Shown: positions 11,686 through 25,550 of the stretch, one piece after another
Layout of the letters: every line of letters begins with the position of its first letter
How positions within the stretch are numbered: the stretch's first letter is position 1
Origin: Anastatus disparis
Taxonomy: Eukaryota; Arthropoda; Insecta; Hymenoptera; Eupelmidae
Length of the DNA: 64,000 bases
Reading direction: 5' to 3'
Assembly: GCA_017163975.1 (NCBI GenBank)
Contig: JAFFSR010000395.1
Coordinates: 1,248,001-1,312,000 of the forward strand
Notes under the pieces: model-generated
The model's input: only the letters and a program-made list of their open reading frames with translations
Told to the model about the DNA's origin: nothing
Databases searched by the model: none
Translations under genes and position numbers: made by a program

Positions 11686-11881
11686 GACATTTCATGTCAA
11701 CTTGCACGTACTTGCAAGCATAGGTTTTTCTATATATATGAGACATTTCATGACAACTTGTACACACCTATCTAAGTACCCTTAGGTTTATATATATGAG
11801 ACGTTTCATGTCAATTCGCATGCATGCACACACGCGTTCATGTACGTGGGACTTTTCATGTCGACTTACAAGCATGATATA

Positions 11882-11917
<36 letters not shown>

Positions 11918-12033
11918 AGGGACATTTCATGTAGAATCGCACGTACACACACAGGTTTATTCAAGTTTATATGGAACATTTAATTTCAACTCATACGCGC
12001 ACGCACACGTTCACACATACAAACACATATTTA

Positions 12034-12067
<34 letters not shown>
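9960..12067. repeat. Left-arm minisatellite built on GACATTTCATGTC, with (TA)n blocks
   Basis: Roughly thirty tandem monomers of 50-60 bp, each with GGGACATTTCATGTCAA or a close variant (an imperfect palindrome GACAT-3 nt-ATGTC) followed by CA-rich sequence and a short or long TA run. (TA)n blocks include 10074-10134, 11043-11074, 11640-11683, 11886-11912 and 12037-12066. Open frames here translate to Tyr-Ile repeats and are not genes. Confidence 0.9.
10588..11800. repeat. Four-copy higher-order repeat, about 290-307 bp per unit
   Basis: Units beginning near 10588, 10883, 11190 and 11477 are almost identical, each holding five monomers in the same order. They differ mainly in the length of one TA run. 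The high similarity implies recent unequal exchange or replication slippage within the arm. Confidence 0.85.
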
Positions 12068-12071
<4 letters not shown>

Positions 12072-13910
12072 CTCTACCTTATCGATGCAGACAATATTTA
12101 AAAAATAGTTATTTATTATGCTGTGGTATCCACAATCGCCGTCTTTGGATACCTAGGTGTTAATGACAACTTAAACATCATCTACAGCTAAAACTTTTGA
12201 AATTCAACTTATAGTTTAATAACTACTTTGAAGTTGTTTCAAATGTTATCTAGCCAAACATGGATGTTCCGAGTAAGATAAACATTGTCTACAAGAATAT
12301 CTTTTGAAATTTAGCCATTATTTATTAATAACATGTACGTTTCCCGAGATGACATCTGACAATATCCAGGTGATCCTGGCTACCTGGAAATCGTCTATAT
12401 GAATGAATTTTGAAATTTTCCATACCGATTATGAAGTTTACAGATATTTGCAGGGACTACGTCAAATGAAACTTGGAGATTCTTTTAGATTTCGATTCTA
12501 AGGTTGTTTGATTAGGTCGGAGAATACTCGGAAATAAAAAGATTTTAAAAGAACAATTGTTTAAGATTCATGCAAGTTCCATGAAATATGTTGATTTACT
12601 CTTAGTCGATACCCATGTATAAAGATCATTCATACAAATCATCTCGCATATAAATTTGCGGTAGTATCCCTACTAATTTATGAATTTTTCGTTCGAATAA
12701 TGCCAGCGAAATTTAACTTCGAGAAAGCATATTACTATTGTAATTAGTGAATAATTTTAACATTTTTTCATCAAACATCATTCCGATATACAGGTAATAA
12801 GCGCTATTATTTAAAAAATTTAAAAAAAGTTAATTTATTTATTTTATACTTTTTAGTCTATTTATTCAATTATTGTATTTTATTTTTAAAGCATGTTTTT
12901 AAAATTTTGTATTTTCTATTTTTAAGTTAAAATTGTTTCTATTATCATTTAGAGTTACATTGCAACCAGACTTTTCGAAGATTACACTCAGGTACATCCG
13001 TTATCGGCGACTTGGTACTCCAGTTCGACCTCTTCATCCTAAATCATTATTATGCATTATAGATTCACTTTCAAACCTTGAATTAGGTTTTAGCAGCCCT
13101 GAAATCCCCGAGAAACTCGCCTTGACCCAAAGAAAGCCTCCCCATTTATACTTCCTCGGAGATGACTTTTCACACCCATTATCATCGACCTGGATGTCCA
13201 GGTACCAAAATGACAACTGATTATTGTATTGTCATCCAAGACCAAAGTCTATGCCAATTGTCAGAATTTATATCTGTCAAAAAGTGCCTGAAATCGAGCG
13301 CGCAAGATTTGATTACAGACAGACAAACATGCAAACAGACATGAAGGCGAATATAAGAAAAGCGTATATAAAAAAATAATATTTACCTACGTTAAGTCTG
13401 CTTTGAGACTAATTATCTTTCGTTTTTTATGACAAAAACAAGTAAATTGAATTAGAGAAAATTTCTATAAGTTACTTAAATTTATGAAAAAGTCAATATA
13501 AATCGTCATTTTTGCAGAATTATGAAGATTATGATTATTTTCGCGGAAATTATAAAGTTATGGAAATTATTTATGGAAACGTTTTCGATTAGAAAATTTG
13601 TGATTATTGCAGTTGAATTTTGTTACATCATCATCAGTTATATCCTCGTTAAAATGACCCGAAAATTTCTGAAAGAATCGGAACAAATATTTTTCCGGTC
13701 TTTAAAGAATGTTTAAGAACTATTATGAAATGAAAATTGATAAATGTTTCAAGTTTTCCGAATCGTTTCGACATTGAAATTTCAATTATAAGCCGTTACT
13801 CATAAAATTTGGAAAAATCTATTGTATGCAACTATTTTTCCAGTGATTCAGTTGTCATTTATAAAATTGTGAATTTGGGTGATTTATTATGTTTCTTTCC
13901 GTAATATTTA
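12068..13910. other. Anonymous interior of the hAT-like element
   Basis: No gene recognised. A 95-codon frame at 12933-13220 (plus) has less AT bias than its surroundings and ends shortly before a GACAGACAAACATGCAAACAGACATG stretch broken at 13318-13345, but it matches no family I know. The remainder is AT-rich without repeats that I can define. Confidence 0.4.
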
Positions 13911-14872
13911 TCTGATGTTGGAGCTACAGCAATCAAGTTTTGCTTTTTTTTATTTCATTAATATCATTTTAAATTCGTAAATTAATAGTATATTGTGTAA
14001 CGAGTAAGGTTTAGTTGACTATTGCGCACGAGGGCAAGTTGGCGCACGAGCGTAGCGAATAGCGCCATTGCCCGAGACTCTCTCTCTCTCTCATATCTGC
14101 CGTACGACTGACTCGCAATAGTATATTTCAATACTTTTTGGTACTATTATTTGTAATTAAATTACATACTTTTAGTTCACCAATTTCACGTTTATACGGA
14201 ATAATTACGATTTCGTTAATGTAAAAATAATACAAGAATAGATGATACGATTTACTTTGTCAGAGGTTAAAGCGAGATAGAGTATAAAATTCATCATATG
14301 GTCGATGAGATACAGTATGAGGGCGCTGCGCTTGTATAAACCTTTACGATTTTACATTAATTAACGCTTTTGCGTGACATTATTTTACAGAATGTAACGT
14401 ATTTACGTGATTTAATACAAAATAATATTATACATAGCTGTGAAACACACGCCCTCAAAAAACAACACACGCAGCGCGCGCTATTAGCTACTTACTACCC
14501 CGAAAACGCATGCGCTATAGGCCGCTTACTCAGCACGGATGAGAAAAACAAATATAATGACTTGTCCGCACTAAAGCTATGTTAATACAATAATTTTTGT
14601 TAAAATAAAAAATCATTTAAACTTGTAAATTTTTTATGAACTTGGATTGGAAATTATATCAAGCTCTACAAACCTAATCTTAAAATACGTTATATTGCAA
14701 GTTTGTATTATTACTTTTTATGTAGTATTTTCGTGGGTTTCTTGAGTTGTCCGCACTCGAGTTGAATCTTACAAATTTTTTCTTTGTCGCAAAAAAATGT
14801 TATTAAACGCATTGTTTATTCATAACTTGGGATTGGAAATATTATTAAAAGACTGGAAGCTTCGTCATGCTC
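13911..14872. mobile_element. TTAA-type element related to 55602-56499
   Basis: It shares ends (GATGTTGGAGCTACAGC at the left; CGTCATGCTC then TTAA at the right) and internal sequence (GACTTGTCCGCACTAAAG; GAGTTGTCCGCACT) with the element at 55602-56499. The left target copy has decayed. About 570 bp from 13985 are absent from the other copy and include a GC-richer block around CGAGGGCAAGTTGGCGCAC and a CT run (14072-14091). No coding capacity. Confidence 0.65.
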
Positions 14873-15005
14873 TTAAAAATAAAAATAATGTTATCTAATT
14901 TTAAAAATAATATTAATTTGAATAATATATCCTCATCAGAAAAGTTATTGTAATTTATATATTTTTAGAACCTTTCCAATTTCATGTGTACCACTATGGT
15001 ATTAT

Positions 15006-15382
15006 ATGGGGATATCCATCCAACTTTAAATTCTCTAGTAACAGGTCATTATTTAAACTAGGTTATAATCTTTTGTGCTATCCTGTCACTCTATTTCTGA
15101 TGTATTTTGTAACTGTGCCACAAACGGCGCAGCAGATAATTCTATAAAAAGTAAATTTACACATAAGATAAATTACGGGTATTTTTTATGTAAAAATGAA
15201 TGTTTCATAGAAATATCTACTGCGCCGTTTGTTAAACATTTACAAAATACATCAGAAATAGAGTTACAGGATAGCACAAAAGATTTGAACCTAGTTTAAA
15301 CAATGTGCATCATGCGGTAACCCAGTAACAGCTGTAATATGACCTGTTACTAGACAATTAAAAGTTTTGTGGATATCCCCAT
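15006..15382. mobile_element. Palindromic MITE, about 377 bp
   Basis: The two halves are inverted copies: TATGGGGATATCCA at the ends, CTAGTAACAGGTCAT inside, then TGTGCTATCCTGT and GCGCCGTTTGT near the centre. It is flanked by TA on both sides, consistent with a Tc1/mariner-type target, though TA also lies within the repeat so the duplication is not proven. Confidence 0.7.
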
Positions 15383-15723
15383 ATATCAAAAAATATGATT
15401 ATGACTTCTTCAGATTCTTTATGAATTTCTAATATATTGAATAGTGATTTTTGAAGGGCATATCATAGTATTAATTAAATTAACTTATTAATAAACTGAA
15501 AAATTGCCTAGTATTAATAAATTAGTGCGATTTATTGTATTTATTCACAAAAAAAATTTATAGCTTAGTCGTGTAAAATGGCTTCATTTCCATTATCAAA
15601 CAATTCCATGGTATGCTTAACTATTTCAAGAGTTAAAAAAATTTAATAATATGTATATTTTTTTATAACTTCAAGATCGTTACTGAGAATCATAAATAAT
15701 TTTCACGGTATTTTATTAATAGC

Positions 15724-16098
15724 AGGTCGTACATCTCTATCCTTTTATAATAAAAAAATTCAATTTTCTGCAAAACCTTATGATTGTAGCAAAAATAAGA
15801 AGAAAGCCCCATCTCGTATACTAAAAGCAATATTTTCTCTTATGAGAAAAAATTATTTTTATCGCTTCGTTTCAAAGAAAACTTTGAAAAACTGAATTGT
15901 CTATCCAAACCTCGATATTTTATGTTTCTTAAGGTTTCTTTCAAAACGAATCGATAAAAAAATTTTTTCCTAATCAAAGAAAATATTGCTTTTTATGATA
16001 CAAGATGGGGCTTTCTCTTTATTTTTTGCTAAAATTATTAGTTTTTGTAAAAAAATCAATTTTTTGATTACAATAGGACATATATACTTGACCTCCTC
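15724..16098. mobile_element. TTAA MITE, GAGGAGGTC family, left end decayed
   Basis: The right end (GACCTCCTC then TTAA at 16099-16102) and the palindromic body match the intact copy at 55663-56044. The left terminus is diverged (CAGGTCGTACATCTCT), so the exact start is approximate. Confidence 0.65.
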
Positions 16099-16247
16099 TT
16101 AAGGATCTTTAATAGCTATTAAACTCTTTACAAGATTGTAATAATTCATCTCGATTTACTTCCACAGAGTTCGTGAAGTTTCATTAACCTTTCAATCAAT
16201 ATACAGAAAATATAAAGATTCATCCGTATTCTTAAATGATCTCATAG

Positions 16248-16454
16248 GAGTCGGTCTGTGGCTCATTCGGTAGAGCGTTGGATTCGTAATCTCGAGGTTC
16301 CGAGTTCGAATCCCGCTCTCGGCCGATTGATACAAGCACCACTGTACGTTACATGTGCTTTGATCACAAACACACTTACGAGCTCCGTCGCTGATTAGCA
16401 TAGCAATAATAGCATAGCATAAATATAGCGACGTTAAAAAAAAAAAAAAAAAAA
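16248..16454 (+). mobile_element. tRNA-derived SINE
   Basis: The head (about 16251-16325) folds as a tRNA with an A box (TGGCTCATTCGG), an anticodon-loop TTCGTAA giving CGT (Thr-like) and a B box (GTTCGAATCC). The acceptor strands still pair. A non-tRNA body follows, then a poly-A tail of nearly 20. A 14-bp direct repeat AAATGATCTCATAG (16234-16247 and 16455-16468, partly merging with the tail) marks LINE-mediated insertion. The body and tail mean this is a SINE, not a working tRNA gene. Confidence 0.88.
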
Positions 16455-16479
16455 AATGATCTCATAGATTTATAATCAT

Positions 16480-18530
16480 TTATTTACCAATAATTTAATA
16501 AATATATTCATACGATGATAAAACGTAAAAAATATTTCTGAAGAATTTTTTAAAATACAATCTAGAAGGATTCTCCTGAAAACTTTACAGTGCTGTTTAA
16601 TTCTAAAGCGATCTTAATTGTTCATTAATTGTGAATACGATAAAATTAAGGTTACTATTCCTTAGTAAAACTTAATGAATCAAAAAAGTTCAGAAGGTAT
16701 CAACGAAAATCATGAAAATTTTTTTCATAAGAGTTCACAAAGTTGTATTATGGACTGGTACCAAAAACCGCAAAAAATTAGAAAGGTTCTTTTACATCAG
16801 AATCTTTCCAAACCTTAATGTACATTTTAACCGGGGTATTTCACCTGAATACGGAGGACATTTATAACTAATATAGGTAGCTAGGAAAGTTTCCGTAGCC
16901 GATGGAGATCCACGGCTCCACCAAAGTTTTTCCTATGTATTTTGGTGCCTTGAACACGAATTTCGAGGGTGGATAGCTGGAAAATAGTTAGGAAAATCTC
17001 TAAAGTAAATTTTCTGGTTGTTAATTCTTCGCAGAAAAACATAATTTTTCGTGTTTTTCATCAAATATTAAGTCGAAAATCTTCTTATCAATTTTGCCGT
17101 ACATTGCACCATTTCTCTGTAAAAACATCATAAATATAAAAAAAAATCATTTTGCCATTTTTAATGATTTTTTTTATTTTATTGCACTAATCATTGGTGA
17201 CCAACATAATTAAGAATTTTTACATTTTAATTAGCTAAAATTATTCTTTAATCCACCAACTGTTGATAAAAAAAGAATGGTTTAGGCTGGTTGCGGTCTT
17301 CCTTTTATTTTTCACGAATAATTGAACCGCTTATTCAGAAAGTACCGCGCAACGGTGCTCACATGAAAAAGTCAGGTCGGAAAATAGGGGAGATTGCTAT
17401 AGTAACATTAAAGTCCACGGTTCCAAAAATTTTTTTTATATATTTTGTCACTAAACATTAATTTAAAGGGGGTGAAGTCGGAAAATGTCCAGGAAAATTT
17501 GTATGATATAATTTTCAAAAATTTGAAAAGTCTATTTTTCAAATAAAAAACATTTTGTCGCTTATTTCATGCAATTTTCATGCCAAAGTTATAAAAAAAA
17601 ATAAGTTTTATAATTTTTTTCAATTTTTCATATTAGAATGAGACTATTGTTACAGTGCAGCAGAGATTAGAATAGGATTTCCTAAAATTTTATTTCATTT
17701 GCTAAATTTATGTTATAATTTATAAATACGTTTAATTAATCGTTATTTGTATTTTAATCTTATTACATTTTTTACATGTAGAATTTTTGCTACAAGAACA
17801 ATATGTACAGTACGCTATTCATTATTTTATAAAGTTTAAAAAACTTGTGTTTTTATAATTTATAAAATTTTTTAACGAAGTACAATTTTTTTCTGTGAAC
17901 TACTCTTTTACTGTTACATATTTTGTAAAAATATATCTTTTCAATAAAAAAAATAGGTATATGATTGATTGAAAATATTAATTTTAATTAATTTAATTTA
18001 TGTATAACCCTGTTGAAAAAAGTCACTGACATGGTAACATTTTTTTTTAACTATTAATAATTGAATTTATTGATTTGTTGATTGTAAATCTTTAATCATT
18101 TATTTTATTTCCGCAATTCAATCCAAAATATCCTTAATTTATAATCCTTCAGTTGAAAATTGAGGCAGCACACTAATTATAACACATCCAAAATAATTTA
18201 TAGCAGCATCATCAGTGTCACAACCAAATTTTAAAATTGCTAAGCATAAACTTTCAAAACGAATGTCAGGAAAAAGTAATTAACATTGTAAAAGAATTTT
18301 TTTATTACAGATAACTATTATGGGAAAAACTTTTTTGAAAATAAAATCATATAATCAAATTATCCATCAAAAAGTAAAACCATTCCTTAAAAATCTTTAA
18401 GATTTTTATCAGTATTAATATTAGCAATTTTTCCTAAATTAGAATTTTTTTTATTTTAAGTAACATAGAAAAAATAACCTGTTTGTGTAACTGATTAAAA
18501 ACTGCTCACTTGTTAAAAAAAAATCTGGTG
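16480..18530. other. AT-rich interior, no feature recognised
   Basis: No open frames above background and no inverted or tandem structure that I can define. This includes the somewhat less AT-rich stretch 16800-17500. Confidence 0.5.
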
Positions 18531-18533
18531 GCA

Positions 18534-21560
<3,027 letters not shown>

Positions 21561-21589
21561 ATACAAATTCCTTAGTACGTTTAATTAAA

Positions 21590-21900
21590 AAGGAATTGTG
21601 GAATTTTTAATTAAAGCCCTCGAATTCACAAATCATAATCATAACTGACGCTCTTTCAATTCACGATTAAATTTTGATTTCTTAATTGAAATTTATTTAA
21701 TTAAGAATTCCTTTTGATTTTGTAATTAAAGCCCTTTCAATTCACGATTACATTTTGATTTCTTAATTGAAATTTATTTAATTGAGAATTCCTTTTGATT
21801 TTTTAATTAAAGCCTTTTCAATTCACGATTAGATTTTGATTTGTTAATTAAAATATTTTTAATTATTAATTTAAAAGGAATTGTTAATTAAATAAAACTT
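21590..21900. repeat. Subterminal tandem repeats, right arm
   Basis: Inverted counterparts of the 80-82-bp units at 9394-9880 (CTTTCAATTCACGATTA, GATTTCTTAATTGAAA). Fewer copies are present than in the left arm. Confidence 0.8.
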
Positions 21901-21964
21901 TAATTACAAATTCAAAAATGATTCGTAATTCAAATAATTTTTAATTACTTTTTTCGCAACCCTG

Positions 21965-22953
21965 GTTATAAAATAATATATTAATGTTTTATATAAAAAT
22001 GTTTTTCCAGAACCTCCTGGTCCATCTATGAAAAAAATTTTATGATTATTATTTATTATTTGTTCAAAAATATGTTTTTGATTGTCATTCAATTGTTTAT
22101 ACATTTTATCAAATTTTTTTTTACTAAAAATTATAATTTCGTCATTAATTTCTTCGTTTTCCTCGATATAGTTTTCATTTGATTCAGGTAAACCAAAATT
22201 TTCACATGACATTTGTTCTGAACTTAATATTTGATTAATATGGGATAAAGCTTTATTTTCTTTATTTTTTTTAAAATCTTCAATAAAAAATTTTTTATAT
22301 TTTTCCCAAATAATGTTACCTTGAATATTTTCACATAATAAAAAACATGCAAAAAATTTACGTAATTGTACTGGTAACATAACATGGCATGCTTCTTCAA
22401 AAATATAATAAATTTGTTTTTCGTGTTCTATTAAATTCATTGCAAGAGCAGTTTCTTTATAAGTATTATAAGTTACATTTTCATAAGTTCGTAAATCTTT
22501 GAAAGATGTTGGACCTTTTACCCTGTTTAATATTAATTTAAAAAAAAAACGTTCACTATCTTTTGGTGATACTACATTTAATCTACCAATGGCTATATTT
22601 TTTCTTAGTTGTGATCTTTTAATCCAAGATTTAGTCTTAGAATTAAAAATATAATATTGTGAAATATTAACATATTTAATTTTTTTAGCAAAATCATCTT
22701 TTTTATTCAATTTAAACCATGCAGTCAATGTTGTTTCGCATTTGTTTAATGCTGAATGTATATTATTTTCATCAAAAATTATTTTTAATTCATTTTCTGT
22801 ATGGATATTTAATCTTATTACTGTATGACTTCTACCGCATAGAGGAAATGCTTGTAATCTCCATGCGGCCTCTATTGGACTTAAATATCTTCCATCTATG
22901 TATTGAGTTATTTCATCATAAACATCATCATTATTATTTTCTTCATTTTTCAA
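21965..22953 (-). pseudogene. PIF1-type helicase of Helitron copy 1, N-terminal part with Walker A
   Basis: An open minus-strand frame starts at ATG 22953. It carries the Helitron-specific region upstream of the helicase (DEITQYIDGRYLSPIEAAWRL, GRSHTVIRLNIH), a long linker and the Walker A motif DGPGGSGKTFLYKTL. It breaks off at the hAT-like insertion and continues in frame at 9060. In ordinary Helitrons the DEI...YIDARY region is preceded by several hundred residues of Rep with an HUH nuclease. Here an ATG lies a few codons upstream and the DNA beyond is non-coding, so the Rep domain is missing rather than merely split. Excluding the insertion the protein would be about 730 residues. Confidence 0.85.
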
Positions 22954-23673
22954 AACTTAAGTAATTATTTATCTTTTAATATAATCAAATAATTACACAG
23001 GCCAACATGGTTTTGTTGTCAAAAAGTGGAGGGTCATTTCCGAAGTAATTTTTTGCGTAGAATCCGAATCCGGGGTCCGAATTGCTCTATCACGTCAGGA
23101 TTTTGAGATATTTGAGGTTTTTTACCCAAAAAATGGCGTTTTTGGCTACTTTTGAGGTTATGTACAGGAGAGACAAAATTTTTGGGAGTTTTTTTTAGTT
23201 GCATCTTATAGCACTACTCTTCCTCTTTAATTTAACAGTCGCAGAGGTCAATTATGATTTTTCTACACCAAGTTACGCCAATTTGAAATTACGAGCGGGA
23301 GTCCCTTCGCTAATATTGAAACATGTTTTCTTTTTAATTTTGCCCCGTCTCACTTTGGAATTCCGTTGAGCATACATTTCTTTAGTGTGAATCATTTAGT
23401 ATAATTTTGCCCCGTCTCATTGATATACAATTTTTTATTATTTGTACAAAAAAGACCATTTGTATTGATTCTGTATTTATTGTAATCGCAAATAAATCAT
23501 TTTTTTAATAACATTTTAAGCAACAATTTACTAGATAGCTCTTAATTGTTCGTTCATGGTGCCTTATTTTTTGGAAAAAATTTTGTGAATATTTGTATTT
23601 GATCTGTTGGTTAACAACTCGCTGGAGGTATAAAGTATTAAATTAAATATTCTAACTGTTGATCATTTCAATA

Positions 23674-25371
23674 ATGACCTCGCATAAGTGTTTAAATAAT
23701 CCTGACAGCTTTTGCTACATTTGTAGTCGTTTCGTGTTCGCAAAAAATGCGATGAAAATCAATGAAACGATAAAAATATTTTATCTTAATTACTTCAATA
23801 TTTCGATAACTAATCAGGATAAGTCTTGGGTTCCACATACGGCTTGTAAATCATGTGTTGAAACATTAAGACGTTGGTATAATGCCCATAAAGAAGTAAC
23901 ACCAATGCCTTTCAAAACTCCTGCAATTTGGTGTGAACCTGTTAGCCACAATGAATGTTATTTCTGTTTAACCAAAACATTTGGATACAATATTAAAAAT
24001 GCTTGTGATATAAAATATCCGAATGTAGCAAGCGTAACGAAGCCTATTCCTTTTGCATCTGATGATGTTCCTCCAAGCCCTCCATTTGTAAGAATAAATG
24101 TTGAAGACCATACAGTCTGTGACGATATTGAAAATCAGGATTTTGAAGACATCGAATCAACCTCTGATGCTCCTATTTTATTTGATCAGGCTTCTTTAAA
24201 TGATTTAGTCAGAGATTTAGGCTTGTCGAAAGAAAAATCTGAGTTGTTAGGATCAAGACTTCAAGAGAAACACCTTCTTGCTCCAGGAACTACTTTTAGT
24301 TGGTATCGTAATCGAGAGAAGGAATTAGTTGAGTATTATTCTGCATGTGATGAATATGTTTTTTGTAATGATGTTAAAGGCTTAATTGAAAAATTAGAAC
24401 TTCCTTATGATACTGATCAATGGAGATTGTTTATTGATTCCTCAAAAACAAGTTTGAAAGCAGTTTTATTGCATAACTCAAATAAATATGCGTCAATACC
24501 TATTGCTCATTCTGTACACCTAAAGGAATCATATAAAAATATAGAAACTATTCTTAAAGCAATAAAATATGAACAGCATAAATGGGAAGTATGCGGAGAC
24601 TTAAAAATGGTTTCAATGCTGTTTGGACAACAATTGGGTTATACAAAATATCCGTGCTTTATATGTTTGTGGGATAGCAGAGATAGAGTTAAGCATTACG
24701 TTACAAAGAATTGGCCTCTTCGTAAAACTTTAAAACCTGGAGATCCCAACATTATTCAACAACCGTTAATTGACTCTAAAAAAGTTTTGTTGCTTCCGCT
24801 TCATGTAAAATTAGGATTAATGAAGCAATTTGTAAAGGCTCTTGATACCGATGGTGCATTATTTCAATATCTTAGAGATAAATTCCTTTATTTAAGTGAG
24901 GCGAAGATAAAAGAAGGAATATTTGTTGGACCACAAATAAGAGAATTAATGAAAACAACAGAGGTTGAACAGGTTATGACAAATGTAGAAAAAGAAGCCT
25001 GGATTAGCTTTAAAAAAGTTGTTAAAGGATTTTTGGGTAATAATAAAGTTAGTGATTACAAAGAAATAGTTGACGATATGATTGAAAAATTTCAGAATTT
25101 AGGTTGCAATATGAGCGTAAAATTGCATTATTTACACTCTCATTTAGAATGGTTTCCAGAAAATCTAGGTGCCGTAAGCGAAGAGCAAGGTGAGCGATCT
25201 CATCAGGACCTCAAAGAAATGGAAAGACGTTATCAGGGTAAATGGTCTCCAACAATGTTAGCGGACTATTGCTGGTGTCTTCAACGAGATGAGCTAAATG
25301 TTCGTCATAAAAGACGGTCTGGGTCAAGATCTTTACTAGATCAAAAAAAAAGATTTCATAAGTTAAACTGA
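23674..25371 (+). CDS. DDE-type transposase (unassigned family), intact
   Basis: Uninterrupted 565-codon ORF. The ATG at 23674 is chosen because it begins MTSHKCLNNPDSFCYIC, a start seen in many similar arthropod proteins; the frame is open a few codons upstream. The N-terminal third has paired cysteines (CLNNPDSFCYIC, CKSC, CYFC), probably zinc-binding and DNA-recognising. Candidate catalytic acids are Asp in LFIDSSKTSLKAVLLH, Asp in VCGDLKMVSMLFG, and Glu in EEQGERSHQDLKEMERRY; between them lies a YPCFICLWDSR segment. It lies centrally between the inverted repeats, so it very likely mobilises this element. The assignment as transposase rests on context and acid spacing, not on a named family match. 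Confidence 0.75.
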   Translation: MTSHKCLNNPDSFCYICSRFVFAKNAMKINETIKIFYLNYFNISITNQDKSWVPHTACKSCVETLRRWYNAHKEVTPMPFKTPAIWCEPVSHNECYFCLTKTFGYNIKNACDIKYPNVASVTKPIPFASDDVPPSPPFVRINVEDHTVCDDIENQDFEDIESTSDAPILFDQASLNDLVRDLGLSKEKSELLGSRLQEKHLLAPGTTFSWYRNREKELVEYYSACDEYVFCNDVKGLIEKLELPYDTDQWRLFIDSSKTSLKAVLLHNSNKYASIPIAHSVHLKESYKNIETILKAIKYEQHKWEVCGDLKMVSMLFGQQLGYTKYPCFICLWDSRDRVKHYVTKNWPLRKTLKPGDPNIIQQPLIDSKKVLLLPLHVKLGLMKQFVKALDTDGALFQYLRDKFLYLSEAKIKEGIFVGPQIRELMKTTEVEQVMTNVEKEAWISFKKVVKGFLGNNKVSDYKEIVDDMIEKFQNLGCNMSVKLHYLHSHLEWFPENLGAVSEEQGERSHQDLKEMERRYQGKWSPTMLADYCWCLQRDELNVRHKRRSGSRSLLDQKKRFHKLN

Positions 25372-25383
25372 AATAGTTTCTAA

Positions 25384-25550
25384 TCGTGAGAGGCGAGGGG
25401 ACTCGAGTAAATTAAGCACCCCGATCGTGAGAGGCGAGGTTACTCACGTAAATTAAGCACCCCGATCGTGAGAGGCGAGGGGACTCACGTAAATTAAGCA
25501 CCCCGATCGTGAGAGGCGAGGGGACTCACATAAATCCAGCACCCCAAAGG
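25384..25550 (+). repeat. 41-bp minisatellite, four copies, 3' of the transposase
   Basis: Four direct copies of a GC-rich unit (GATCGTGAGAGGCGAGG...AAGCACCCC) begin 13 bases after the stop codon, inside the transposon. Its composition stands out strongly from the flanks. Confidence 0.9.

Noticed and set aside
9930..11785. Many overlapping ORFs of 60-160 codons rich in Tyr-Ile repeats
   Set aside because: They are translations of (TA)n tracts and minisatellite monomers, occur in several frames and both strands, and end at repeat borders.
12933..13220. 95-codon ORF as a gene inside the hAT-like element
   Set aside because: No domain, no start or splice context, an equally open antisense frame, and no hAT transposase motif.
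16251..16325. A functional tRNA-Thr gene
   Set aside because: The tRNA-like part is followed by an unrelated body, a poly-A tail and a 14-bp target duplication, so it is the head of a SINE; the T stem is also degenerate.
16192..16401. 69-codon ORF with ESGIRTRNLEITNPT
   Set aside because: It is the antisense translation of the SINE head, a well-known false ORF.
23674..25371. A host gene of unknown function
   Set aside because: The ORF lies between 300-bp inverted repeats flanked by a TTA duplication, and an empty site exists in a paralogous sequence, so it belongs to a transposon.
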